64,000 bases of DNA from NCBI GenBank assembly GCA_964035795.1, contig OZ038323.1, positions 1 through 64,000 of the forward strand. Reading direction: 5' to 3'. Source of the DNA: Pterobdella sp. o SKG-2022 (lineage: Eukaryota; Annelida; Clitellata; Hirudinida; Piscicolidae). The notes beneath the pieces were generated by a model. The model made no database searches, had not been told where the DNA came from, and was given only the letters and a program-made list of their open reading frames with translations. Shown here in pieces: positions 22,001 through 34,500 of the stretch (its first letter is position 1; each line of letters opens with the position of its first letter). A program made the translations under genes and the position numbers.

Positions 22001-24373
22001 AAACGGACGTTGATCATCACTACACCACAGCCAAAGCAATGATACGCAGAGCAACGAGAGGTGCGCCGGCGTCGCATAAACTCACTCAGCGTTTATGGTG
22101 ATAGGGGATCGAAAGGCAACAGAAAAGAAGGCCAACTGGATAGAAAAGATGTACAAGTACGACATAGAGGCCTTTCTTCTGTTCTATACATTTTTATTAG
22201 AGTTGCCTCAACGAAAATATCATGTCAGTCGTCCTGCTTTCTGGTAAGATGTTGTGACATGCGCTCGAGTATCGACTTTTCTACAAGAACTTTTAAAAAT
22301 TAGCATAACCCCAAAATGGAAATTTTATATTGACTCACCGACGCAGAAAAATTTATCTATATTCCTGTACCCAGTGAGACAAGTGCATTGGTAAGAGCCC
22401 GGCAAATTATTACAACTTGATTCTTCATTGTGGCATTTGTTTGCCCCGCTGCACTCATCGATGTCTGTCATGATGAAATTTTTCAACTACTTTTTCAAGA
22501 TTAAGCATAATTAAAACTCTGTCACCTATGACTTTTGATAAATCAATAATAAAAACTGTATACCTGCACAGCCGTCTGGAGCGGTGATGTAGCCGGGAAA
22601 ACAAATGCAGGAATAAGATCCCACTGTGTTCAAGCACAGCTTGTTTTGCTGAGCACAGTTGTTTGAATCATTACTACATTCATCCCAATCTGCATGAAAA
22701 ACGAATTTAAACGATGATCATAGACAACGGTACTGCCTTCAAATCCTAGTCAGAACGACAAAAAAATAATCGAAACAATTTGGAGTGCAGTGCAAATTGG
22801 AGAAAAAATTCACACAGATTTTACATCCCCATTGAGAGCTTAAAATTGCAAGCTCTTTTCACTTTATTATCAGAGTAGACTCAACAATGTTATTTCATAA
22901 CTGAACGTAAGCTTGCTAGCTTCATCTCACACAGATTCACCTGCAACCTTTTCACTCTATTTCTGATTACTATGTTTTCAACTTTTAAAGAAGTTCATCA
23001 ATGGACTGAGCACTTACCATCAAATCATCAGCATGCAAGATCTGCTAAAGACATCCTGTACTAAACTCCAAATTCTAGTACAATGACGAAAAATGATGGA
23101 TTAAAAACGGAACCTTGAAGGACACTTACCCGAACATCAAATGAGTTGGTTTACTATCCCCTGCTTCTCACTCCTTTTTAAATGGATTGTACGGTTTTCA
23201 CAAACCATTCATCAAATTACAACTCCCGCATGCTTCATCAAATCACTTTCAATAACACTCTATCAAAAGCTTTTTCCAGCTCAACGAAGGCTTAGTAGAG
23301 GGGCTTAAAAGAAACCAAACGTGTTTCCTTTAAGGGAAATAAATATGGCTTCAGTTGTACCTTGACCTTAGGTAAAACAACATTGCATTTTTTAAAATCA
23401 CCATAATGAAACCTTCTACCACGCGCTCCAAAACCTTCATAACTTGTTAAATTAACTTCAAACCTCTGTAATTTTATCTGTTTAAAACATCACTTGCATC
23501 CTTATATACACTGAGTATGTTGTTTTTTTTTACTCAGATGATATACGGTTGTTAGATTACGTCTTCATAGAGAGCTCGCGCCACTACCACCATCCATACC
23601 ATCGGTTTTATGCATCTCGACGATTATCCTCTCGTTTAAGACTTAGATAAAACTACTGGTCAAGTATCAGTGTTTCATAGTTTCTCATCAAATTGAAATT
23701 TTGAAAACTAATCATTCCGGATGTGACATTGCAATAAAACAAAATTATAAAAATTGAATTGATTAATTGCTTGTAGTACAGAACCCTCGCAGTTGAATGA
23801 ATTGATGTTGACATATCCGGGGCGACACACACACTCATATGATCCAGGTTTGTTTTTGCATGAGGACATGTTGCATACGCCTTCTTCTAAGCATTCGTTA
23901 ATGTCTGAAATAAGGTCTATCTTTTGACCACAAACTAAAACAAGAAATTTAAAATCATACCGTCACATGTGAATAAATCAATGTTCTCATAGCCTGCATA
24001 GCACTTGCAAATGTAAGAACCTTCGAGTTCCATTTTTATTATTTAGCTAGTATCAAACCCTTGTTGAAAGAAGTCTCACTTACCTTCAGTGTTGGCGCAA
24101 CGAGAGCTGCTCAAGTCACACCTCCCCCCCTCTGAACATTCGTCTATATCTGTTTTTATTTAGTGTCAATTATNNNNNNNNNNNNNNNNNNNNNNNNNNN
24201 NNNNNNNNNNNNNNNNNNNNNNNNNNNNNNNNNNNNNNNNNNNNNNNNNNNNNNNNNNNNNNNNNNNNNNNNNNNNNNNNNNNNNNNNNNNNNNNNNNNN
24301 NNNNNNNNNNNNNNNNNNNNNNNNNNNNNNNNNNNNNNNNNNNNNNNNNNNNNNNNNNNNNNNNNNNNNNNNN

Positions 24374-24430
<57 letters not shown>

Positions 24431-25478
24431 AAAAATACATAATTTGAGTTATAACTTATTGATTACATAGTTAAACTTACTTTATATATATATCTATTTG
24501 CAGATCACGGTATTTGCAAATTTTCTCACATGTTTTCGAAGCTATGTTGGTGTCTGATGGTACTGATATATCAACCAAAGTACACTCTCTTTTTTTCATC
24601 TTTAACCACTATGTCTGGTTTATTTGCCTGTATGTTTCTGTCTGTGTTTATTGGGCTGTCCCATAGTACTGTTAGCTCGTCTTTTTTTATCACTGGTCGA
24701 ATTTCGTGTTCGTACCACTTACTTTTGACTTCAAATCCATGTGTCTTACATATTGTCCAGTAAATGAATATAGCGAGTCTGTTGTGGCGCTCTATGTACT
24801 CGTGCTTTGCCAGCATTGGGCATCCTGAAACAATGTGTGATATTGTTTCAGGGTGAGTTCTGCAAAGCCTACAATTTGGATCAACGCTTTTTTTCAATAT
24901 TTTATTTTTATAATAATTTGTTGCAAGCGTCTGATCTTGGGAGGCAATTATGAGGCTCTCAGTTGTTTCTTTCAACCCAGCGCTGCGAAGCCATGCTATG
25001 GATTTTTTCTTGTCTATTTGTTCACTTTCAAAGGCTCGTGCATACTGACCGTGCATAGACTTATTTGTGTATTTGTTTTGAATTTCCTTCATGAGTGTTT
25101 TTTTACGATGTGTTTTGTTTTACGCGCTGCCGTAATTGGGTGAACATTTTCTTGAGAAACACTATTCTCAAAGTTCAGATTAAACGCTCTTCTCACTTTT
25201 TTATTGATTTCAAAGAGACTATAAGCAGACTTTTTCGATTCTTCGTGTTCTGTTACTGCACACATTAAAGGAGTAGTTTGTTTCTTTAAATACATTTTCA
25301 GGCCAGCGAGAATTGTGTAAAAATGGGATTCTACCTGCATCAATCCTCTTCCTCCTTCTGATCTAGAAACGTAGTCTTTCTGTGTCGGCTCGAGGGTGAT
25401 GCATTTTGAACATTGTGACTATTTTTCTCGTTTTTCTGTCTATTCCTTGTATGTCAGTTTTCGACCAGTTCACTACGC

Positions 25479-25558
<80 letters not shown>

Positions 25559-28500
25559 GTCTATCATACCTAAACGTCTTAATGTAGGTGTTTTAAAAAA
25601 TGCTGCTGTTAAAGAAAAACTAGTAAGGGAATGGAAAATATAATCTGCAAAAATTCATGGGAAGAGTTTAAGGTATCTGTATGTAGCATTTGTGAAAGAA
25701 TACTGGGCTTTAGAGAGCGTAAAAACCGAGAACAGTTCGATGAAAACGACGTGACAATACTAGAATCTAAGTCAAAGGCATGTAGCTCTTTGTCCAAGTG
25801 TATGACCAGTTCTCATGAATTATTAGGTTTGATATCCAAGTTTAATTCCATCAAAACCAAAATACAACGGGAATTAAGAAAGATGCAAAATACTTGGTGG
25901 AGTAACAGGGCTGATGAGATCCAATTAGCAGCTGACACTAAGAACACCAGAGTATTTTACAGTCTATTTCGCGAGGTTTATGGCCCTTCTAGTCACTCTA
26001 TCACGCCTTTAAGAAGCAAAGATAATAGGCATCTCATTCGCGACCCATTCGGCATTCTAAACAGATAGAAAGAACACTTTGACGATCTTCTAAATGACTT
26101 TTAGTATTAAATTCAGAGCTAGTTGAATCCATTCCAACTAAACCAGTTGAAGACGCTTTGGGTGACAAAATAACAGGAAGTGGAAAAGACAGTTAAAAAA
26201 CTAGTCTGGTAAGTCCCCCGATATGAACGGTCTTCTTGCAGAATTCTTTCATTGTGCTGGTCCGGTGTTCATGAGGCGTCTGACTACTTTATTACAAACA
26301 GCTTGGAGAACTGAGACTATTCTCGAGGATTGGAGAAACTCTTTGTTACTTGTGCTTTATAAAGGAAAGGGTCCTAAAAACGAATGCAGTAACTACCGAG
26401 GAACCTCACTCTTATCAGTTGTGAGTAACCTTCTTTGTTGCATAATTTCTAAAAGAATTAACCTTCACATTGCCGATAATGTTTTGCCAGAATTCCAGTG
26501 TAGGCTTAGAAACGGTCGAGAAAAAGTTGATAGAATAATTACAATCCTACAAAATTTGTCAGAAACAGTGCAAAGATCTTTTTCGTGTTCATTGACCTCA
26601 CTAAGGCCTTTGATACACTAAACTATGAAGCTCTGTGGTTGATTCTTGGAAAACTAGGCTGTCCAGAGAATTTGATTTCTATCAAAACTTTTCCACCACG
26701 ACATGAAAACTACATTGAATATCGGGGGCAAACTTGCAGAACATTTCACTGTAGGAAACGGTGTCAAACAGAGAGATACAATAGCGCACTATTTGCGCTT
26801 TATTTTTCTATGGTGTTTCAATTAGCTTTCAAAGATAGCAGCGAAGGTGTTTACATTCACTATCGAACCACTGGTAAGCTTCTTAACGTTCTGGCTTCCC
26901 TGCCAGAACCAAAACAATGATGAGCGTGATACATAAATTGCTTCATGCAGACGACTGTGCTTTGTTGACTCACACCGAGATGGAAATACAGCACTTGATG
27001 GATTCTTTTAAAGCTGCGTACACTGCGTTGGGCTTTACTATGAGTTTGAAAATAACTGTTTTGATGTACTAACCATCTCTGGAAAAACATATGTCGAGCC
27101 ATCAATCTATGTCTACGGACAATAGCTGGCAGTCGTTCCAAAGTTTGGATATCTTGGAAGTATTCTCAATTGCAGTAACTCCATTGATGATGAGATGTGC
27201 TTAAGAATAAGCAAAGCCAGCCACGCATCTGGCATCAAGAGTCGCCATAGTATTTCTAAACGCACGAAGGTTAAAGTTTATAATGCGTGTGCTAAAATCT
27301 TGTGGACTTATGAGTATAGTGTTGTTTTGTGCCTGAACTAAAACACCAAATTGAAAAGCTACCAGACGCTGTGAAAATGAGCGTACTTCAAATAATTAAC
27401 TTCAAAAATTGTCAAAAAACCCTTGGAAATCTGGAATAAAAAACAAAAAGCTGGTTTAACTCCTAAAATTAGGAAGAAACAATTAAACTTGTAATTTTTT
27501 AGAGACATCTTATGTATCTTTTTTTTATATTATTTGAATAACTTTTTATTTTCAATTTTTTGAAAATTTTACAATAAATTTATTTAAAAAAAACATAAGT
27601 ACAACCTTATCATAAATCATTAGTAGTAAATTGTGAAAGTATGTGATTATAAAGAATTTTAAACATAGATAGGAAAGAACAAATTGAAGAATATTAAATG
27701 TTGTAAAGTAACTATTATGCAATTATGTGATATTGTAGATGAGTAAAGTTAATTATTATATGAATATTCTTATTTCGATCTGAAACGATTTCATTGGGAG
27801 ATTGCTCTCTTTGTCCTTCCATTGGTTGTTTTTGGTCATTTCTTCATTAGGGGTTCCCACGCATTTGATTTGACTTTTAATTGTGGGTCATTGTAGCTTC
27901 TTCTAGTTGAATCATTCTTTTTCATTTCGAGGTTCTTCCTACTTATTAGTAGATCCCTCTGCAATTTGTTTTTATTTTTTTTCATTATGTCTTTATTATC
28001 GTGGGTGATTCCCAGTATATTGTTTCAGTACTACAGATTCGGGCGTGTTTAGAAATGCCACTTATACTATAATCTTCTGGTGGATTCCACATCTTTTTTA
28101 TGTTGGAACATAGTAGTGGCAATATTCACCCTTGTCTGGCCAATATATACCTTATTTGGGTCACATGAGCAATGTATTTTGTATACTCCTTTTTTTTGCA
28201 TTAAGTCAGTTTTTTTGTTGTTGCACAGAATGTTTCCTAATTTAGGTCCTGAATGTGTATAATAACTAACATTATTACTATTGAAGGCTTTCTTCAGGGC
28301 TTTGTTAAGATATTTTATGTAGGGGATGGATATATGTATTATATTTTTATTTCTTTTGTACTCTTTTGTTTTGTTTCTTGTTTTTAGGCGATCCGTATAT
28401 TTTTCTTGTCTTGTTTTTGGTTTTTAGTTTTTTATTATTGTGTGTATTTTATGTTTGTTGTAGCCGTTATCTTGGAAATTTATTTTTAGCTAATTTTATT

Positions 28501-31500
28501 CATGTTCTAGAAGGTCTTGTTTTGAGCAAAACGTGTAGGCTCTGTTTAGAGCCTTTTTTAACACCACAATCCATGTATTTGGGTCTTGATTTGATTTGGA
28601 TTGATGGTCAAGCCCGTGTTGGATGGTTTCCTATAGACAGCGGTGTTTAGGGATGCATTTTCCTCTTTGATAATTAGTGTATCTAAAAATGATATTCTGT
28701 TGTTTTTTTCTATTTCATAAGTGAATTTAAGTGCTGGATGAACTTTATTTAGGCATTTTAAAAAGTTTAGGTGCTCCATTTTTTCTTCATTTCGTCTTAT
28801 CATTCCAAAAGTATCATCCAACAGGCCCCAAATTAGGAAACGTATTATTTCACAAAATAACCTTAATAAACTACATAAAAAATTTTTTATAAGACACACT
28901 GCAGCTGCAATTCAGAAAAAGCATACTTTATGCAAACACGAATCAGCCTAGCCACAAGGATTTCCCAACACAAAAGGATGTGGATTTCAAACACCGGAGA
29001 ACCTAAGTGGCTTATCAAAACATGCCCGAAATTGCAGCACAGGAATTATAAAATAGGAAAACCCAACAATAATAACACTTTTTTTAGAAAGAAACATAAA
29101 CAAGTTATAAAGAGACCTGCTTATCAGGGAGAGTCCAGAAATTAAAAAGGAAGGCTCAACAATAAAGGTGAAGAGGACCTACAGTTGTCAGTGAAATCTA
29201 CTGTATGAGACCCCTTATTAAAAAAATAATTAAAATAACCAAAAAAAGTACAAATAGATCAATCTCTTAACAACAGAGAAATACATTAGAGAAATAATTG
29301 CAAGAACTTCAAACTATCAATTTCACCAAAAGAATTTTTCTCTCTGATCTTTACTTTTATACCTCTTTTATAATAATTCTACATTAATCTCACAATAACT
29401 TTAATTTCTAGTAAAACCTTTCAGCTATGTTTCCATAGTTATAAATAGAACTGTTTCTGAATTGTTGATAGAATGTACTAATGAATTATAATAAAGTTGA
29501 ATTTGTCGAAAAGTTTAGTTTCTTTTTGAAAACTGAATGTATTTAAGAAAACTTACTCATTCTATGAAAGAAATCAAAAAAATTGAAAAAATAAAAAAGT
29601 TTAAACTCAAAAATAACGTTTTGAAAATGAAATTCAAAAACTTGATTCGAGCTATAATAATGAATGGAACGAGTTTTTGATAAGTTGAACTTAGTTTTAA
29701 CCTTCACAAGTTGTAGCATCAAGAGAAATATATCCTGTCTTGCACTCGCACACGAAGGAGCCCTGCAGGTTGAAGCAGAAGGAGCGCTTGGTGTCACACC
29801 TTTGTTCCATTGACGAACACTCGTCAACGTCTGCGTGGTGTACTTTTGCCTTTAATATTCATTTCTGAACAATAATTTTTTTTTTCTAAAATTTTCACAA
29901 ACCTTCGCAAGAGAAACTGTCGACATTGACATATCCAGGAAGACAGAGGCAGTAATAGGAAGGGTTGGCGTTGATGCAGGTTGATTTAGTCGGCACGCAA
30001 GTATCATTTCCAACTTCACACTCGTCCAAATCTAATAATAATCGTTAGAGAATTTTAAAATTTATTTTGTAATGAATTTTTAATACATTTGTTGAGATTC
30101 AAAAGCTATAATTTTCAATAAGTTTAGCCTTATCATAAAGCTTTATGTTAAGGCTAAACTTATTGAAAATTATAGCTTTTGAATCTCAACGAATTCCTCT
30201 TAATTTAAGTTTTTTGTTAAAAAATATTAAAAAAAAATACATAGGATGTATCTGAAAAGTTTTGAAATTTATCAAGGGTGATAGAAGGGAATATTGTAAA
30301 AAAGGTTATTCTAATGCAAATGAGTTGTTATTTTTGATTTGGCCATTGACTTTTCTTACTTCACAGCAGGTTTTTTATTTGAATCATGAGGAAGAAATAT
30401 AGAAAAAGCATTTTTTGATAAAATACGCACACAAATTCTATAAAAACATAAGGCACATGGCATGCGTCTGGGGTTTTAAGATGACCCTATTGAACGATCC
30501 TAGAGATCGACAGTCGAAAATAACTGTGATAAGTGAAATTAAAATATTTTGAGCCTAAACTCTGAAGCCTAAACTTTTTTTCATACACAACCTATGAAAA
30601 TTCTTTTAACTGAACCATGTCTCACGATCAGCTCTTGCGCTCCAACTTTCTTGCCATACATTTAGAAAGCTTACATTTCTAATCAAACCAGACATCAAAG
30701 GGTCTCCGAGGATTTTTCAAAACTTTCTCAAAAATGAGTTCATCCAAAATGCCCTTCAAAGTACTTGTTCAAATCAGAATCTAAATTTAAGTCTGTGGAA
30801 GACACCGAGGCGTGTTCAGCAACTTGAGAAATCCAAGGTCCAAACGTTTGGTGCGCTAAATTTACTTTTTTTGAAAATCTTGTTTAAAGCCTCTGTTTGG
30901 TTTTTTTCCTTGGATGTCTCAAGTCTATTTTTGATAGCGTTTCTCCATCGAGATCAATCACTTGCCAGGTTCCCCAAATCAGCAGGGCTTATTTCAGTTT
31001 TTTTCATTGTTCAAAGAAAGACATTTTTGAAACTCAAACGTCAACCTTCTTTCTTCTTAGTGCCAGTGGACAGTTGCACAAATCTTTTGAAAGTCTTACA
31101 TCAAGCATTCGGACACCCACAGTAATTGCGCAACCAAAGCTAAAACTGAAACAACAGAAGAATCTGCACAAAATAAAACATCTATATTTAAAATTCTATC
31201 TTGCATTTTCATTGACATGAGATGCCTCAGCTGACGCTGTTGCAAAAGCTCAAGCAGTCACAGGTGTTTACGATAGAGACTCCAAGTTTCACAGCCGTAT
31301 AAAAGTGTGGAGCTTTGAAAACTTTTAGTTTAGTGGATAGTCATTTGAAACCAAACTTGGCTTTTTAGTTTTTTAAAAGCAAAACAGGCTTTTCTTATCC
31401 TGGATTCTAATTCTTCATCTAAGAAAGATGTTGAGGTAATCACACTGCCCAAATAGGTAAACTTCTGAACCACTTCAAGTTTATTATTAACAATGAAAAG

Positions 31501-34500
31501 GGATGGCTTTGGGTTACTGAGTCTTGAGCTATGTTGATGTAAGACAACAGTCTTTTTCAAGCTGATAGTTAAGTCAAATTTTTCAGCGGCTAAAATGAAA
31601 CAGTTTGTAATTTCTTGTAGTTCTTCCAAGGAATGAGAAACCGGAGAAAATTCGTCTGCAAACTAAAGATTTTAAACTGGAATTTTTCTCAGATTTGTTT
31701 TAGCTTTGCGTTTTGACAAATGCAAGAACTTACTATTGGTTTTTATTTGAATCCAAATTTTAGCCATTATATTTTCTAATGCAACTTTAATTAGTGATGC
31801 AAAAAAGAGTCCGAACAAGGTAGGCGCTAACACACATCCTTGCTTTACATCCTTGTTCAAAGAAAAGGAATCTGATGGCTTGGGTCCCACAATTATCTAA
31901 CCTTTCATGCCATTGTAAATTTGTTGAATAATGTTGTTTAGACGTGGGGTAAAACCGAGTTTTGGTAGTAGTTTTCATAGTCCATCTCTGTTCACAGAGT
32001 CAAAAGCCTTGTCGCTTATATCAGATACCATGCAATGGATTATTACCTTTGCTAAACATTTTCTGCTATGGATAGAAAGAAAAGGCTACGGTAATTATTG
32101 CAATTGCTTTTGTAGAGAAAAACAGTAGACATTTTTGAAGTCGTTTGGTAGCTGTTCTGTCAGCCAGGTTCTTGTAAACGAACAGCGTTCGAACGTTTAG
32201 CCTTTATGTTCATAAATATCTTCAAAGCCTGGTGCTTTGTTTTGATTTCATGTGTTTTATTCTGAGACTTCACAGAAACTTTAAAGATTATACAGATGGT
32301 GGGATACATGTCTTTGGGGAATTCTGTCTAAAACCGCTTAAAAAGATCTCGGGTCTTGTCAGAAGATCTTTAGAATGTTTTTGCCAACTGTGATATCTCA
32401 GACCTTTCGGATAATATAAAGTATTTTTCTTAATCTAAAATTGAAAAGTTCCATGCTTTGAGGATCCATGAGCAACTTTAGTGCTTTGTAAAGACTTCTT
32501 GCGTCATTACGATCTGCAAGATTTTTCAACTCAGTAGCTATATCCATCCACCACTTGTTTTTCATAGTTCTCATTTCTCTTTGCATGTTAGCTCTGGCCT
32601 GCATAAGAGCTTGATAGGCCTTGGCCTTGGATTGCAAAAGGTTTTGCAAGTTTTGATTGTTTTCGTCAAACCAATTTTGATGTTTGTGCTTTGCCTTGCC
32701 AAGAAGGTCATTTGCATTTTTTTGAACTCTGATTATGAACATGTTCCGATAATAAGTTACATCTTCCAGTGGCATGCTGGCTTAATCCTTTATAGCATCA
32801 TTCAAACAGCATTCCAGAGCTGCTGAAACGATTGGATTTTCAGCTAAGAATTTTGCTTTGGTGGTGTCTTGGAAGCCCTGAGTCTGTGTGGGAAACGACC
32901 TTCAAACGCAGTTGTGCCAAAAACCATCCTATGGTCTGTCGAAAATTCAGCTCCTCTTTTAATTCTTGTTACTCGTACATCTTTAAAATCTTTTTTCCTT
33001 CGGGTCACGTAATTGATCAGATGCCAAATTTTCGATCTAGGATGCATTCAAGTGCGTTTATGTTTGTTTGTCAATCTGAAGAATGTATTTTTAATGCAAA
33101 AATTAAACTCGGCGAACAATGAAAAGAATAAATAGCCATTACTGTTCCTATTACCAAAGTCCTGATTTTTTGATATACCTGGTCTGGCTGTAGAGAAATT
33201 TCCAACTCGAGGATTTAGATCACCTAGAAGTATCAATTTGTCAGAAGCTTGTACTTTATCCAGGATTCTTTTTAGTTTATTGTGAGTTTTTTTTATCTTT
33301 GTGCTCTTTGTCATTCTGAAGACATAAACATTCATGACAGTGAGATGAAATTTTCTTTTCAAAGGTAATCGCAGATTTGAAATCTTGTCCGTTACTGCAA
33401 CTAAAAGCATTTTCAGTTTTGCCGTAAGCGAGTTCATGATAGCAAAACACATCCAAGATTCTTTGCATTCATTCAATGGTTTGCCAGACTAGTAGAAAGT
33501 GTAAGCTCCTTTTATTTTGAGGTTTCTAACTTCTGGCAAGCGAGACGCTTGTAGAGCTGCTTTGTCAACTTTGTAGTCTTTTAGTATCTTTGCTATTTGC
33601 GCCGTGCGTCTTTCAGGCCTTTACGAACTATCTTGAAAAATTCTGATATTCCACGAGACCATGGTAAGCTTTACTGAATTGTTAGAATCGCTGATGTAGT
33701 CACCCATCAGCTACGGTCTGCTGATCAGGTTGGAGTAGGTGGGCAATTTCGAAGTCATCTTTTCTAGACCACTCCCTTTTCAGGGTAAGTAGTGTCTTCT
33801 TGAAACAAGCTGCTCAGATACAAGAAGTGCCCAGTTAGATTTACTGCCTTGTGATCTGAAATGATCATTTTTCTCTTGCCGCCTCCATGCAGATTTTCAG
33901 CTACGGCTTTTACCTCATCAAACCTAATCGCTTCGCCAAATATCCATCGCTGCAAAACTTCTTCTAGAAGGGAAAAATGTGCTTGAATTGGATTTTAGTG
34001 AAAGAAGGTTGCACAGATCCACAATCACTATTTCGGTAAATCTTCTGTTGTCTAGTGGCAAGGTTGAAGCCAAGACGGCTGGGAAAAGATCAAAACAATC
34101 ACAGTATAGTGCCCAACATGGACCAATGTAAGTTCAAAGAAGCAGAATTCATAGCAAGACCTCGTAACAGACAAACCAACTTTGCACTGAAATACATCCT
34201 TTGAGTAAAATCAAACGACAATATAATAGAAACAAACACTATAGTTTATTGAGAATCTTAATACACGAAGCTTTTTGTAAGAGTATCAAGTGTGATAAGG
34301 TAAGATACTCTTACGAAAAGATACATGTATTAAGTTTCTTAATAAACCATAGTGTTTGTTTCTATTATATTGATTTTCGGTTATTTTACGTCATCAAAAG
34401 ACAACATAGACTAAGTTTTGTTGTTCATTGCCTGCGCTGTTTCTTTGTTGTTGAGCGCCAACTTACAGTCTCTTTTGACACTCTTGAAACGAGTACCTAA

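Noticed and set aside
30240..30860. Possible mariner-type relic in the intron upstream of exon 20
   Set aside because: No catalytic or helix-turn-helix motif could be read convincingly in any frame.
31108..31135. A third copy of repeat X (AATTGCGCAACCAAA)
   Set aside because: Only about 15 bases match and the flanks differ, so it is probably chance.
33764..33955. Small host gene on the minus strand
   Set aside because: There are no splice sites, no EGF pattern and no recognised domain. It is more likely a repeat remnant.
34201..34500. 99-codon plus-strand frame
   Set aside because: It runs through the foldback MITE and has no recognisable domain.
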